NCBI RefSeq assembly: GCF_018492665.1
Contig: NZ_JAFVME010000003.1
Span: 124,001-188,000 of the forward strand
Source of the DNA: Pedobacter sp. B4-66
GTDB taxonomy: Bacteria > Bacteroidota > Bacteroidia > Sphingobacteriales > Sphingobacteriaceae
Direction of reading: 5' to 3'
DNA: 64,000 nt
A program made the position numbers and the translations under genes. Below, piece after piece: positions 35,217 to 44,191 of this stretch; position 1 is the first letter of the stretch, and each line of letters begins with the position of its first letter. Below the pieces are notes generated by a model. The model did not search any database and was not told the DNA's origin. It saw only the letters and a program-made list of their open reading frames with translations.

Positions 35217-38200
35217 ATGTCTGATAAAAAAATAAAAGCCCTTGCGATTAAAGTTCATCCCAAAACGGAACCAAATGGAGTGGAGTTTGCATGGGACAAA
35301 ATTCCTCAACTTGAAGTTTTTACCAAGCATATTTTAATACCGGAAATTGCTGTGGATCAGCATGGAGATTCCGCTGCTAACATCGGGACAATTGTATCTG
35401 GTGTCCCTTCAGTATTTGCAAGGGCAAATTTGTTTAAAAATGCCTTGGATAACATTCAAGATAAAGAAGCAGAAGTTTCGGGCTTAATGCTTTTTTATAA
35501 GTCTTTGATCAGCGAATGGAAGGGCTTTATCAGCTGCATTGCCTTAAACTATAAAGACATTGAAGTCAACAGGATTCACCTGGCATATTCAGATGGTAAA
35601 AAAGCCATGGATACCGCAAATATTTATGAGCCAACAGGTGCATTTGGTAATATGCTGTTTGAAAGAGAACCACTGTGGTGCGATCAGTCGCTAGCAAATA
35701 ACACAGATAAAATACCATTTATAGATGTTATTTCTTTTAAAGGGGTAGTAATTGGGGGAACATCTCCCGATAGTTTTCTGTTTACCTCTGCTTCTTATTT
35801 GATCAAAGACAAACTGCCATTTGTAAATGTAAAGACCGGTAAATTTATTGACCCTTTAAAGTCAGATCTTACGCCTCAGGAATTGTTCAATTTGTATGGT
35901 TATGCGAAGCATATCTTAAATAATATTGAAAGCTTCAGAAGGAATTTTGACGGGGTAGAAGAGTTTATAACCCCTAAGTATGGTAATATCTCCGGGACTA
36001 TTGAAAGCTGGCTAAAAGACATGCAGAAATATCAGGAAGAGAAGGGATATCCTAAACTGGATAACCAGTCACCTCCTGAAATCGGATCTGTTTTTAATTA
36101 TCCATTTGGTTTGCTGTTCAACTATTCTACCGAACTGTTTGGCTCCGAGGGAATCATCTATAGTGAATCCAGAGATGGTTCAATTGTATTTGATCCGAAA
36201 GATCTGCTGCTTCCGGATACGACCGAGATCGCTCAAATTGATTTTGGGAAAGAAGGAATAGAGACTAAGAATTACCTCAAAAATAAGCCGATTTTATTGT
36301 TAGCCGCTGAAACTAAAGGGCAACCTAATAGTTACGCCTATTTTACTTTGCCATTAACGCCACTTGCACTTAATGTATTTGGCGCGACCTTAGATGCATT
36401 GGTCGGTATTTCCACGATATCAAACGTTAAATCACGCATTACGGGATTATACGATCCAAATGATAAAGACGGAGAACGTCTCATTGTCAATTTAAGTCTC
36501 TATACAGAAAGCGGCAACGAGATAGTCAAACAGGTAGTCTACCGGGTTACCAATGAATCCATTGCCGGTAAGGACATCCTCACCTGGCCCAATTTCATTT
36601 CCAAACAATGGAACCGGTATTTCCTTTATTCAGAGATTCCACACAATGATGCCAAATTTCAGGCTACTCCTTTTGTCGGAAATGTTAAGGACGACTTTTT
36701 CAGAATTGCATTGGATGAAAAGGGTATTCCGCTCTACTTGGGAGAGAATGGAAAAGCGGCTAAAATTGATCCTAAATATGGCGATATCAAATCAAAATTA
36801 CATATCTCTTCTAATAACGCAGTCTCTGACAACAAATATAAGTACGAGATTTACGAAAGCAATCAGCCTTTTAAAGGGATCAAATTCGCACATGCCGGAA
36901 TAGATTGCGGATTTGGGATCATCAGATATGATGGTTCCGGCAACACTCAGGATTTGCCTGTCAATATGCTAAACTCTCCCAAAACTTTATATCCGGCATT
37001 TTTGGGAGTTGATTTCGGCAGTACGAATTCATCAATAGCCTATTTCTCCGATTATAGAAATGAGGTTTGTGATAGTCTGAAATTAACAAATAAACGCGTT
37101 TCATTACTTGGGAGTGATCTGAAGAATAACGATGTACGCCCGGCAGTTGAAGATGAGATATTCTTTTTTCAAAACGATGAAATCTTAACCAACTCAATTA
37201 AATCGGTACTGACTGTACACGACTCCAGGCGGGTTGTCAACGATGATCATCTGCTGACCGAATCATTGATGGCACAGGCAGTAAAAGGAGGGTTCCCGTG
37301 TTTTGAAAAGAATCTACCCATTGAAAATGCAGAGAATGACCGGTACATTTTAGGCTACAGCAGAGTTGGCCGCGCCGAGCTTGTTTACAATATGAAATGG
37401 TCTACTCAGGCCATCGATAAAAGCTACAAGACAGCTTATTTGAGCTCGCTACTACTGCATGTATACGCACAGCTTTTTATAGAAAACCATGAGCCAAAGA
37501 CACTGAAATGGTCTTACCCTTCATCAATGGGTAAAGAACTGCTGAGTGAATACAGGGCGATCTGGGATTCGCTAAGAGACATCTCGCCAATCGTCAGCAA
37601 TGTCAAACTTAAAACCTATCCGCCCTCAGATTTATCAGATATCGGAGACACTACATCGGAGAGTGCCTGGGGTGCGGTAGAAACTTCAACAGGATGGGGA
37701 GCTGCACCGGTAGTCGTTGCCGAAGAAAGCTGGGGTTCAGTTGACGAGAGTGGTTGGGGAAATAGCCCAACCAGTATTCCAAATCAAACTACTCCTCAAC
37801 CGCAAAAAAATACGATAAACATCGCCTCAGAGACCGGACCTATTAGTTTCAATTTCAAAACGCTAAGCAACGAAGAGTCTTTGTCAGAAGCTTGCGCAGT
37901 TGCCAATTATCTGGTGCGACCAAATGGCGGGTATGCCATTAATCCCGGTGAGCTGGTCTTGTGTTTTGATATCGGAGGAAGTACCACAGATATCACTGCT
38001 TTATGTCACATGGAGAAAGGTAAAGCAATGATAAAGCAAAACTCCATCAGATTTGCTGCTGAGCGGGTTGCACAAGCAACGAAGTACTCGCCCAACTTCA
38101 AAAATGTCTTATTAAGAATTTGCGAGATAAAGAAGATCTCCATTCAGGGGTTAAACAGTGGCACTAACAAATATTCAGAAAACACGGCTCCTTATTACTT

Positions 38201-39101
38201 TGAACAAGTGGTTGACCGGTTGGAGGCTGCTGATTTCGAGACTTTTTATCTCTTGATCGCAGCCGACTGTAAAGAGATGATGAGTGTCAACCTTTACGTT
38301 ACCGGTTTGATTATGTTCTATGCTGGTCAGCTTGCTTATAAACTGAGAACTGAGATTGTCAGATCTGACGATGCTCCAGATTCTGTTAAAGCTTTACCTC
38401 CAAAAATTAAAATAGCTTTTGCGGGTAAAGGTGCCCGAATATTTGACTGGTTTACAGCAGTCAATGCAAATTCAGCTGAACAGTACTATACAGACATGTT
38501 TATCAGAGGAATGGGGGGAATGTCTGTTGCACAGACCACGATACGGCCGATATCAACCAGCCCGTTAAAGGTGATCGATATCAATTCCCAAAGAGGGACA
38601 GACAATTCAGATGTTAAATATGAGGTGTCCAAAGGATTGGCCATTCCAACGAATATCACCAGCATTCTGGTTCCTACCAATAAGCAGGCAATTGAAATAT
38701 TGGGAGAGGACAATTTCTGCATTGTCACTCCGGAGGGAACATTCAAGTATCTGGAATCCACAAATTCAATCACAGCTGAAATGCTGGAACATGTAGGGAA
38801 CCATTTTATCTGTCTTCCACCAGAAGGCAAACCTCACTGCCCAAGGTTCATGGATTTTGCTGATCTTTTTTATAGGGTGTCTTCCTCTATGTTTGGGTTA
38901 AAAATGAATCCAGGGGAATTCATGGCTGGTTTTCTGGATATGAATATTGAAAATTACATCAAAGGGGACCCGGGCTTTATCAAGGCTCAAAAAAGAAAAC
39001 ATGAGGACAAAAAGGAGTTTGATTTTGTCGCACCAATCATCATTCTTGAGGGAATGAAATTTTTTGAGAAGCACTTACTAAGAGGAATTCAAAAACCATA
39101 G
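35217..39101 (+). CDS. giant actin/Hsp70-fold ATPase
   Basis: This 1,294-residue protein has an unknown beta-rich N-terminal half (about 1-590). An actin/Hsp70 ATPase domain follows: phosphate-1 loop FLGVDFGSTNSSIAYF near 597, phosphate-2 loop LCFDIGGSTTDITALCH near 915, and adenosine-type motif IAFAGKGARIF near 1068. Between the two phosphate loops, about 815-855, is a low-complexity insert with four Trp-Gly repeats (SAWG, TGWG, ESWG, SGWG). No signal peptide. Adjacent to tubulin-like and second Hsp70-like genes, it likely drives a cytosolic assembly. Confidence 0.72.
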   Translation: MSDKKIKALAIKVHPKTEPNGVEFAWDKIPQLEVFTKHILIPEIAVDQHGDSAANIGTIVSGVPSVFARANLFKNALDNIQDKEAEVSGLMLFYKSLISEWKGFISCIALNYKDIEVNRIHLAYSDGKKAMDTANIYEPTGAFGNMLFEREPLWCDQSLANNTDKIPFIDVISFKGVVIGGTSPDSFLFTSASYLIKDKLPFVNVKTGKFIDPLKSDLTPQELFNLYGYAKHILNNIESFRRNFDGVEEFITPKYGNISGTIESWLKDMQKYQEEKGYPKLDNQSPPEIGSVFNYPFGLLFNYSTELFGSEGIIYSESRDGSIVFDPKDLLLPDTTEIAQIDFGKEGIETKNYLKNKPILLLAAETKGQPNSYAYFTLPLTPLALNVFGATLDALVGISTISNVKSRITGLYDPNDKDGERLIVNLSLYTESGNEIVKQVVYRVTNESIAGKDILTWPNFISKQWNRYFLYSEIPHNDAKFQATPFVGNVKDDFFRIALDEKGIPLYLGENGKAAKIDPKYGDIKSKLHISSNNAVSDNKYKYEIYESNQPFKGIKFAHAGIDCGFGIIRYDGSGNTQDLPVNMLNSPKTLYPAFLGVDFGSTNSSIAYFSDYRNEVCDSLKLTNKRVSLLGSDLKNNDVRPAVEDEIFFFQNDEILTNSIKSVLTVHDSRRVVNDDHLLTESLMAQAVKGGFPCFEKNLPIENAENDRYILGYSRVGRAELVYNMKWSTQAIDKSYKTAYLSSLLLHVYAQLFIENHEPKTLKWSYPSSMGKELLSEYRAIWDSLRDISPIVSNVKLKTYPPSDLSDIGDTTSESAWGAVETSTGWGAAPVVVAEESWGSVDESGWGNSPTSIPNQTTPQPQKNTINIASETGPISFNFKTLSNEESLSEACAVANYLVRPNGGYAINPGELVLCFDIGGSTTDITALCHMEKGKAMIKQNSIRFAAERVAQATKYSPNFKNVLLRICEIKKISIQGLNSGTNKYSENTAPYYFEQVVDRLEAADFETFYLLIAADCKEMMSVNLYVTGLIMFYAGQLAYKLRTEIVRSDDAPDSVKALPPKIKIAFAGKGARIFDWFTAVNANSAEQYYTDMFIRGMGGMSVAQTTIRPISTSPLKVIDINSQRGTDNSDVKYEVSKGLAIPTNITSILVPTNKQAIEILGEDNFCIVTPEGTFKYLESTNSITAEMLEHVGNHFICLPPEGKPHCPRFMDFADLFYRVSSSMFGLKMNPGEFMAGFLDMNIENYIKGDPGFIKAQKRKHEDKKEFDFVAPIIILEGMKFFEKHLLRGIQKP

Positions 39102-39105
39102 ATCA

Positions 39106-40368
39106 ATGAGTTACTGTGTCCTCATAAAAGTTTCCAAACGGATCGTTTCTTTCTGGTATAAAACAGAGGGAAGTCCTTATGCACCCCTGACTATTCGGGA
39201 TACGAATAGCATACCCCTGTACTTTTATGTTCATGGAAATGATTTTTTCTTCGGCAATTTGGCAAAAGAAAGATTTTATAAAAATGACCCCAATGCTTTT
39301 GGTAACTATTTTGAGATTATAAAAGATCCCAGTAAGCATTTCAATATCTATGGAAATAAAAAGCCTGTCAAGCAGCTTTTCTATCATGGTGTTGAACAAT
39401 TCTTATCACATTTCATTAACACTGTTTTATATAAAAGTGATTCTATTGAGTCGTACCGTCATTTTCCATTGAGGTTTCTATTTGATACAGACATTGAAGA
39501 CAAGGAAAAGGTATTAGTTGAAGCCCTTTTTACCGAAGCAGGTTATTACAACGTAAAAAGAGAGGATTTTACAGCCGCTTTTTTTACCGTCTTAACAGCC
39601 GCCGGTATTATTAGAAAGGAGAGTTCTATTTTATTACTAACGAGTATAGATAATAAACTTTTTATGCAGCTGTATAAAAATGGATTTAGTGATTACCCGG
39701 CCCGCATTCAATTGGATGGTTATGGCGCTGATGCGCGGGTTAAAATACTAGCGGAGATGATCCTCGAATATATCGTCAATTTGAATCCTTTTTTAAGCAT
39801 AGACAACACTAGGGAACTGGCAGTACTGCTTCCTTTTTGTAAAGTTTTGCTTGACCGAGAAATACCCATCATTACAGGAGAAGCAGAATTAACGGACGGA
39901 AATAAATATTGGTTCAGAATCACCACCAGAAATTTAAACGAGCGCCTTAAATACTATTCCAATGACATGGTTATCTATTCTGCAATAGATGATCTCCTCA
40001 AAACAAATAGTGTAAGTACAGATGACGTAACGATTATTCTTGGTAGCGAAGAGCTAAATACCACATACTTTTTGGACAAGCTGTTAAAAAAGTATCCTAA
40101 GGTTAAGACCGTTGAACAGGCTCATTTAAAAGATACGATGAAGTATATTTTTTCTCAGATCGATCTTTCCGATACTGCTGTTCGTCTTAAAATTCCAGCA
40201 GCTCCATCAGTAGTGACTAAACCGGGCTTACCACCACTTCCGCAAAAGAAAGAACTTGCAAAAGAGGTGGTAGCTGTAAAACCAAAATTGCCAGAACCTA
40301 AAATAAACATTCAGGCGCCTACAAAAAGTATTAAACTACCACCGTTACCACCCAAGAAAAACCAATAG
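39106..40368 (+). CDS. degenerate Hsp70/actin-like protein with Pro-rich tail
   Basis: This 420-residue protein starts YCVLIKVSKRIVSFWY and has an internal strand-turn SSILLLTSIDNKLFMQLY resembling the two phosphate-loop strands of an actin fold, but without the key Gly/Asp residues. The tail is Pro/Lys rich with GLPPLPQKK and KLPPLPPKKNQ repeats, as in protein-binding linkers. It begins four bases after the large actin-like gene. I infer a non-hydrolysing partner subunit; the fold assignment is tentative. Confidence 0.5.
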   Translation: MSYCVLIKVSKRIVSFWYKTEGSPYAPLTIRDTNSIPLYFYVHGNDFFFGNLAKERFYKNDPNAFGNYFEIIKDPSKHFNIYGNKKPVKQLFYHGVEQFLSHFINTVLYKSDSIESYRHFPLRFLFDTDIEDKEKVLVEALFTEAGYYNVKREDFTAAFFTVLTAAGIIRKESSILLLTSIDNKLFMQLYKNGFSDYPARIQLDGYGADARVKILAEMILEYIVNLNPFLSIDNTRELAVLLPFCKVLLDREIPIITGEAELTDGNKYWFRITTRNLNERLKYYSNDMVIYSAIDDLLKTNSVSTDDVTIILGSEELNTTYFLDKLLKKYPKVKTVEQAHLKDTMKYIFSQIDLSDTAVRLKIPAAPSVVTKPGLPPLPQKKELAKEVVAVKPKLPEPKINIQAPTKSIKLPPLPPKKNQ

Positions 40369-40370
40369 AA

Positions 40371-40937
40371 ATGGCTATACAATTACAAAAGAAAAAACCA
40401 GTATCACTGGCAAAAGAAACACCCGGAATCAAGGGCTTTGTTGCAGGACTCGGCTGGGACCCTGCCGTTGTCAACGGACATTCAGTTGATCTGGATATCT
40501 CTTTATTTATGTTAAACGCCAATGGAAAGTTGATCGCAGATGAATTTTTTGTTTTTTATAACAATACAGAAAGTCCTGATGGTTCAGCATTTTATCCAGG
40601 CGATTCCAGAGGCGGAGAAGCTGAAGGAGATGATGAGATTATAAAGATTGATCTCGCAAAGATTGATGTACGTGTAGAGTTTCTTTATTTCACTGTTACC
40701 ATCGATCAATCGGAAGAGCGGGGACATCATTTTGGTCATGTAAAAAACTCCTATATCAATATCAGAAATTCTGCTGACAACTCAATTGTTTGCCAATACA
40801 AACTAGACGAGAGTTTTACGAATGAGGATTCCTTGGTGTTCGCTGCTGTTTCAAAGAATAATGGCGATTGGGATGTTGAAGCTTTGGGTCAGGCGTTTAC
40901 CGGCGGGCTGGAAACATTAGTCGAATTATATCAATAA
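40371..40937 (+). CDS. TerD-family protein
   Basis: This 188-residue TerD protein starts LQKKKPVSLAKETPG and has GLGWDPAVVNGHSVDLDIS, GDDEIIKIDL, and a closing FVAAVSKNNGDW-type region. The acidic loops that bind Ca2+ in TerD proteins are present (DLDISLFMLNANGKL and DGSAFYPGDSRGGEAEGDD). Family knowledge: TerD proteins act with TerC in stress responses, including tellurite and phage resistance. A second copy follows 15 bases on. Confidence 0.9.
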   Translation: MAIQLQKKKPVSLAKETPGIKGFVAGLGWDPAVVNGHSVDLDISLFMLNANGKLIADEFFVFYNNTESPDGSAFYPGDSRGGEAEGDDEIIKIDLAKIDVRVEFLYFTVTIDQSEERGHHFGHVKNSYINIRNSADNSIVCQYKLDESFTNEDSLVFAAVSKNNGDWDVEALGQAFTGGLETLVELYQ

Positions 40938-40952
40938 CTAAATCATAAAGAA

Positions 40953-41603
40953 ATGAGTTTTAACTTATCTAAAGGAGACAGATTTTCTCTGTCGAAGGCC
41001 GCACCTGGTCTATCTGTAGTAAAAATTGGTATGGGGTGGGACCCAAATGATCAGCCCAATGGCCCTGATTTTGATCTTGACGTTTCTGCGTTCGCAATCA
41101 ACAGCAGCTTTAAAATTCCTTCGGATTCTTACTTCGTATTTTATGGGCAGGTAAGAATGGGGAATTGTATCAAGGATACTGTCGAAACACATTTGGACAG
41201 ACCTATCACTGATGACCAGTCTATCATCGGAGCTATCGACGATCCTGACGGAACCAGGAGTGACGGAGAAGATGATGAAGATATGCTTATCGATCTAACA
41301 AAGGTTAACCCAAAAGTTGAACAGATTATTATTTGCTGTACAATTTGCAAATACCCCCATGATAACAAGAAAGACCGGAGAACGCTAGACCTCAATTTTG
41401 GTCAGGTTGACGATTGTTACATCAGAATTGTCAATCAGCTCAACGGAGAGGAAATCATGAGGTACGATTTAAAAGACCACTACACCAACGAAGATGCTGT
41501 AGAGTTCGGTAGGCTGTTTAGAGTTGGTGATAGTTGGGAATTTGAGGCAATGGGAAGAGCGCATACGGGAAGTTTGCAAACTCTGGTAGATATGTACACC
41601 TAA
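40953..41603 (+). CDS. TerD-family protein, second copy
   Basis: This 216-residue TerD paralogue begins MSFNLSKGDRFSLSKAAPG and has GMGWDPNDQPNGPDFDLDVS and DGTRSDGEDDEDMLIDL. It carries an insertion of about 30 residues with Cys (CIKDTVETHLDRPITDDQS; ICCTICKYPHDNKK) not found in the first copy. It is likely an interaction partner of the first TerD and the OmpA-domain protein, whose N-terminus is similar. Confidence 0.9.
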   Translation: MSFNLSKGDRFSLSKAAPGLSVVKIGMGWDPNDQPNGPDFDLDVSAFAINSSFKIPSDSYFVFYGQVRMGNCIKDTVETHLDRPITDDQSIIGAIDDPDGTRSDGEDDEDMLIDLTKVNPKVEQIIICCTICKYPHDNKKDRRTLDLNFGQVDDCYIRIVNQLNGEEIMRYDLKDHYTNEDAVEFGRLFRVGDSWEFEAMGRAHTGSLQTLVDMYT

Positions 41604-41611
41604 TAAAAAAT

Positions 41612-42265
41612 ATGATCATGGCATTCAATTTAAATAAAAGCGACGGTTCCGACGAATCAGCTAATTCAAAATTTAATCTTTCAAAAAGTGATACTCCTGG
41701 TGTGGAATCAGATGCTACTACCGGAAAGACCAAGACTTTGGTATATATTGTAATTGGGTTTTTAATCGTTGCCGTTGGCAGTTGGTACCTATTCTTTAAC
41801 AATAAGCCGAAGCTGGATAATGCTTCCTCATCCATCCAGGGAGCGCAGTCAACTGATTCCGTTAAAATTACGCCAGCAGCCACTCAAAATAATAAGGCAA
41901 TCACATCTAATGAAATTTCAAATGTAGTACCAATAAAAAATAAAATACCAGTTTCATTTTCAAGTGGAGCTATCACATTTGATACTATCAATCAATCAGC
42001 TGTAGATGATATTTTATTGGCCCTTTCTACTAATCCAGAATCATCATTAGAAATTCGTGGCTATGCAAGCAGTGAGGGATCACTAGCAATAAACCAATCT
42101 ATTTCGCAAGCCCGAGCTGATGCTTTTAAAGATTATCTGCTATCTAAAAATGTAAAAGAGGACCGTATAAAGGCGCTGGGGAAAGGTATAGAAAACCCAA
42201 TTGCCTCAAATCAGACAGCAGCCGGGAGAAAAAAGAATAGACGGGTAGAAATTGATATCAAATAA
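41612..42265 (+). CDS. OmpA/MotB-domain protein with TerD-like N-terminal peptide
   Basis: This 217-residue protein has a cytosolic N-terminus (MAFNLNKSDGS...KFNLSKSDTPG), one membrane helix (TLVYIVIGFLIVAVGSWYLFF) and a C-terminal OmpA peptidoglycan-binding domain: ALSTNPESSLEIRGYASSEG, LSKNVKEDRIKALGKG, AAGRKKNRRVEIDI. The N-terminal peptide repeats the opening of the neighbouring TerD protein (FNLSKGDRFSLSKAAPG). ATG at 41618 is an alternative start two codons in. It probably ties the Ter complex to the cell wall. Confidence 0.82.
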   Translation: MIMAFNLNKSDGSDESANSKFNLSKSDTPGVESDATTGKTKTLVYIVIGFLIVAVGSWYLFFNNKPKLDNASSSIQGAQSTDSVKITPAATQNNKAITSNEISNVVPIKNKIPVSFSSGAITFDTINQSAVDDILLALSTNPESSLEIRGYASSEGSLAINQSISQARADAFKDYLLSKNVKEDRIKALGKGIENPIASNQTAAGRKKNRRVEIDIK

Positions 42266-42282
42266 TTACTATTGTAAATATC

Positions 42283-43083
42283 ATGAAGAAATATATTTTT
42301 CTTATTCTATGCTTTATATCGGTCAACTGTCTCGGACAAAATATTTCTATTTGTTCATGGAACTTAAAAGACTTTGGAAAGTCAAAGAGTAATTCTGAAA
42401 TTCAATTTATTGCTAAAACCATCATGATATTTGATGTTGTGGCTTTGCAAGAAGTGGTGGCAGGTCCTGGCGGTCCTCAAGCAGTGGCGAGGCTTGCTGA
42501 TGAATTGAATCGTATGGATAGCAAGTGGGATTACGTTATCAGCAATCCTACATCGGGTTTTACTGGAAGCGCTGAAAGGTATGCTTTCTTATGGAAAACG
42601 AGTAAAGTCAAAAAAATAGGTGAATCCTGGTTGTCGTTGCATTATGCTCAGGAAATTGATAGAGAGCCTTTCTTTTGCAGATTTAAATCAAAAGACAAGA
42701 TATTTACCATAGTGAATTATCATTCCATCACAAAAGCTAAGCATCCAGAGTCAGAAATAAAATATTTTAAATTTTTTCCAGGACTTTATTCAAATGATAA
42801 TCTAATATTTTGTGGGGATTTCAATCTTCCACAATCCCACACTGTTTTTAATCCGTTAAGAAAAATGGGATACAGGTCGGTTTTAGTTGGTCAAAAAACT
42901 ACGTTACGGCAGAAATGTATTCAACAAGGTTGCCTTGCTTCAGAATTTGATAACTTTTATTACAATTCAAGTTTTATTAGCATTGTAAGAAGTGGCCTTG
43001 TTGAGTTCTATCGGTCGTTTCCTAGTCTAAGAGCTGCTCGTCTGATCTCTGATCATATCCCGATTTTTGCTGAAATAAAATAG
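42283..43083 (+). CDS. secreted endonuclease/exonuclease/phosphatase-family protein
   Basis: This 266-residue protein has a signal peptide (MKKYIFLILCFISVNCLG) and a DNase I-like fold: ICSWNLKDFG, VVALQEVVAG, ERYAFLWKTS, IVNYHSITKA, IFCGDFNLPQ, and SDHIPIFAEI. Catalytic Asn, Glu, His and Asp motifs are all present. Family knowledge: these act as nucleases or phosphatases. It starts 17 bases after the OmpA gene, so it may be the exported effector of the Ter-type locus. A 184-base gap follows. Confidence 0.82.
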   Translation: MKKYIFLILCFISVNCLGQNISICSWNLKDFGKSKSNSEIQFIAKTIMIFDVVALQEVVAGPGGPQAVARLADELNRMDSKWDYVISNPTSGFTGSAERYAFLWKTSKVKKIGESWLSLHYAQEIDREPFFCRFKSKDKIFTIVNYHSITKAKHPESEIKYFKFFPGLYSNDNLIFCGDFNLPQSHTVFNPLRKMGYRSVLVGQKTTLRQKCIQQGCLASEFDNFYYNSSFISIVRSGLVEFYRSFPSLRAARLISDHIPIFAEIK

Positions 43084-43160
43084 CAGATATTTTTTGTTTT
43101 AAGGCAAGAATGAGAAGATTTGATATTATAATACTTGCGTTTTAGTTGATGTGTAACTAT

Positions 43161-43210
43161 TTTGAGTTAATTGTTGTTTTTCTGAGGTAAATTGGTAATA
43201 TTTGAGTTAA
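43161..43210 (+). repeat. three 10-base direct repeats at 20-base intervals
   Basis: TTTGAGTTAA occurs at 43161 and 43201, with an 8/10 match TCTGAGGTAA exactly between them at 43181. The spacing is about two helical turns, so the copies share one DNA face. They lie upstream of the small Cys gene and TIR module and may be regulator sites. Confidence 0.45.
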
Positions 43211-43267
43211 CCAGATATTGTATTTGTATCGTAGGGATGCAAATAGATTTTTTAACGCTACTCCATC

Positions 43268-43606
43268 ATGAAAAATCTTTTATTATTGATGCTGTTTTGC
43301 AGCATGCTTTCTTTTACTAATATTTCAGCATTTGCTGAGAAAACTATTGGTTATGGATATGTGGCAACTTGTAGAGGTGCTGATAATTGCAGGGCATGTA
43401 GTTCTTGCAATTACTGCGGTCATTGTAATTCTGGAGGGAGTTGTGGCGTATGCTCCCCTAAGTCGTCATCTTCCAATACATTAATTTCTAAACCGAAACC
43501 TAAAAGTACTACATCAGCTAGCTCTCAATGTAAGGGGACCACTAAAAAAGGAGCTCAATGCAAACGCATGGTTAAAGGGGGCGGATACTGTTATCAGCAT
43601 AAGTAA
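43268..43606 (+). CDS. small secreted Cys-rich protein, DUF5763-like
   Basis: This 112-residue protein has a signal peptide (LLLMLFCSMLSFTNISAFA), a Cys-dense stretch (CRACSSCNYCGHCNSGGSCG), a Ser/Lys linker and a C-terminal module CKGTTKKGAQCKRM...GGYCYQHK with the Cys/His spacing of DUF5763. Forty-two bases separate it from the first TIR gene. The role is unknown. Confidence 0.65.
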   Translation: MKNLLLLMLFCSMLSFTNISAFAEKTIGYGYVATCRGADNCRACSSCNYCGHCNSGGSCGVCSPKSSSSNTLISKPKPKSTTSASSQCKGTTKKGAQCKRMVKGGGYCYQHK

Positions 43607-43648
43607 TATAATCTTAGAATTATTCAATATCAAACCAAATAAAAAAAC

Positions 43649-44182
43649 ATGGCTTTTTTAACCTTCGGGAACCTACGACAGCAGACTTTTAATAAGTCTG
43701 AAGCAGTGAATCTTAGTTATGGTAATAGTTCTTATGGTGGTAAACGTGTTTTCCTCTCATATAGAAGAGAGGACCGTGAGTGGGTCCAATCAATTGTGGC
43801 ATTTTTGACAGGATTAGGAGTTTCTATTTATGTAGATTACTTGGATCAGACTTTGGAGGATAATACCTCTGAATCAGTTGCTGTTAAACTGAGGACCCAT
43901 ATAAGTAATTGTACAAAATTTCTCTGTCTTGCCACTCCGAATAGTAGCAAGTCAAAGTGGATGCCTTGGGAGCTGGGGCTTGGTGATCGTATTGTGAACT
44001 ATACTAATGTAGCCATTTTACCTTTAACTAATGATTCTAATTCATTTGGAGATCAAGAGTATGGTAAAATATACGGTCAGGTCTCTAGTAAATATGTTTT
44101 TAGTGTCGCTGACCATAATGATTGGTTTATTACTTATCCCAATGGTAGTACTGTTAAGTTAATTGACTGGTTAAGGTCCTAA
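43649..44182 (+). CDS. TIR-domain protein 1
   Basis: This 177-residue protein has a short N-terminal tail and a TIR domain (about 32-177): KRVFLSYRREDREWV, FLTGLGVSIYVDYLD, and SKWMPWELGLGDR with likely catalytic Glu108. Family knowledge: bacterial TIR proteins hydrolyse NAD or make cyclic ADP-ribose-type signals in antiphage systems. The next TIR gene begins nine bases on. Confidence 0.85.
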   Translation: MAFLTFGNLRQQTFNKSEAVNLSYGNSSYGGKRVFLSYRREDREWVQSIVAFLTGLGVSIYVDYLDQTLEDNTSESVAVKLRTHISNCTKFLCLATPNSSKSKWMPWELGLGDRIVNYTNVAILPLTNDSNSFGDQEYGKIYGQVSSKYVFSVADHNDWFITYPNGSTVKLIDWLRS

Positions 44183-44191
44183 TCAAAAGAA

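Noticed and set aside
43161..43210. CRISPR-like array from regularly spaced repeats
   Set aside because: Repeats are only 10 bases, three copies, no palindromic repeat and no cas genes in the window.
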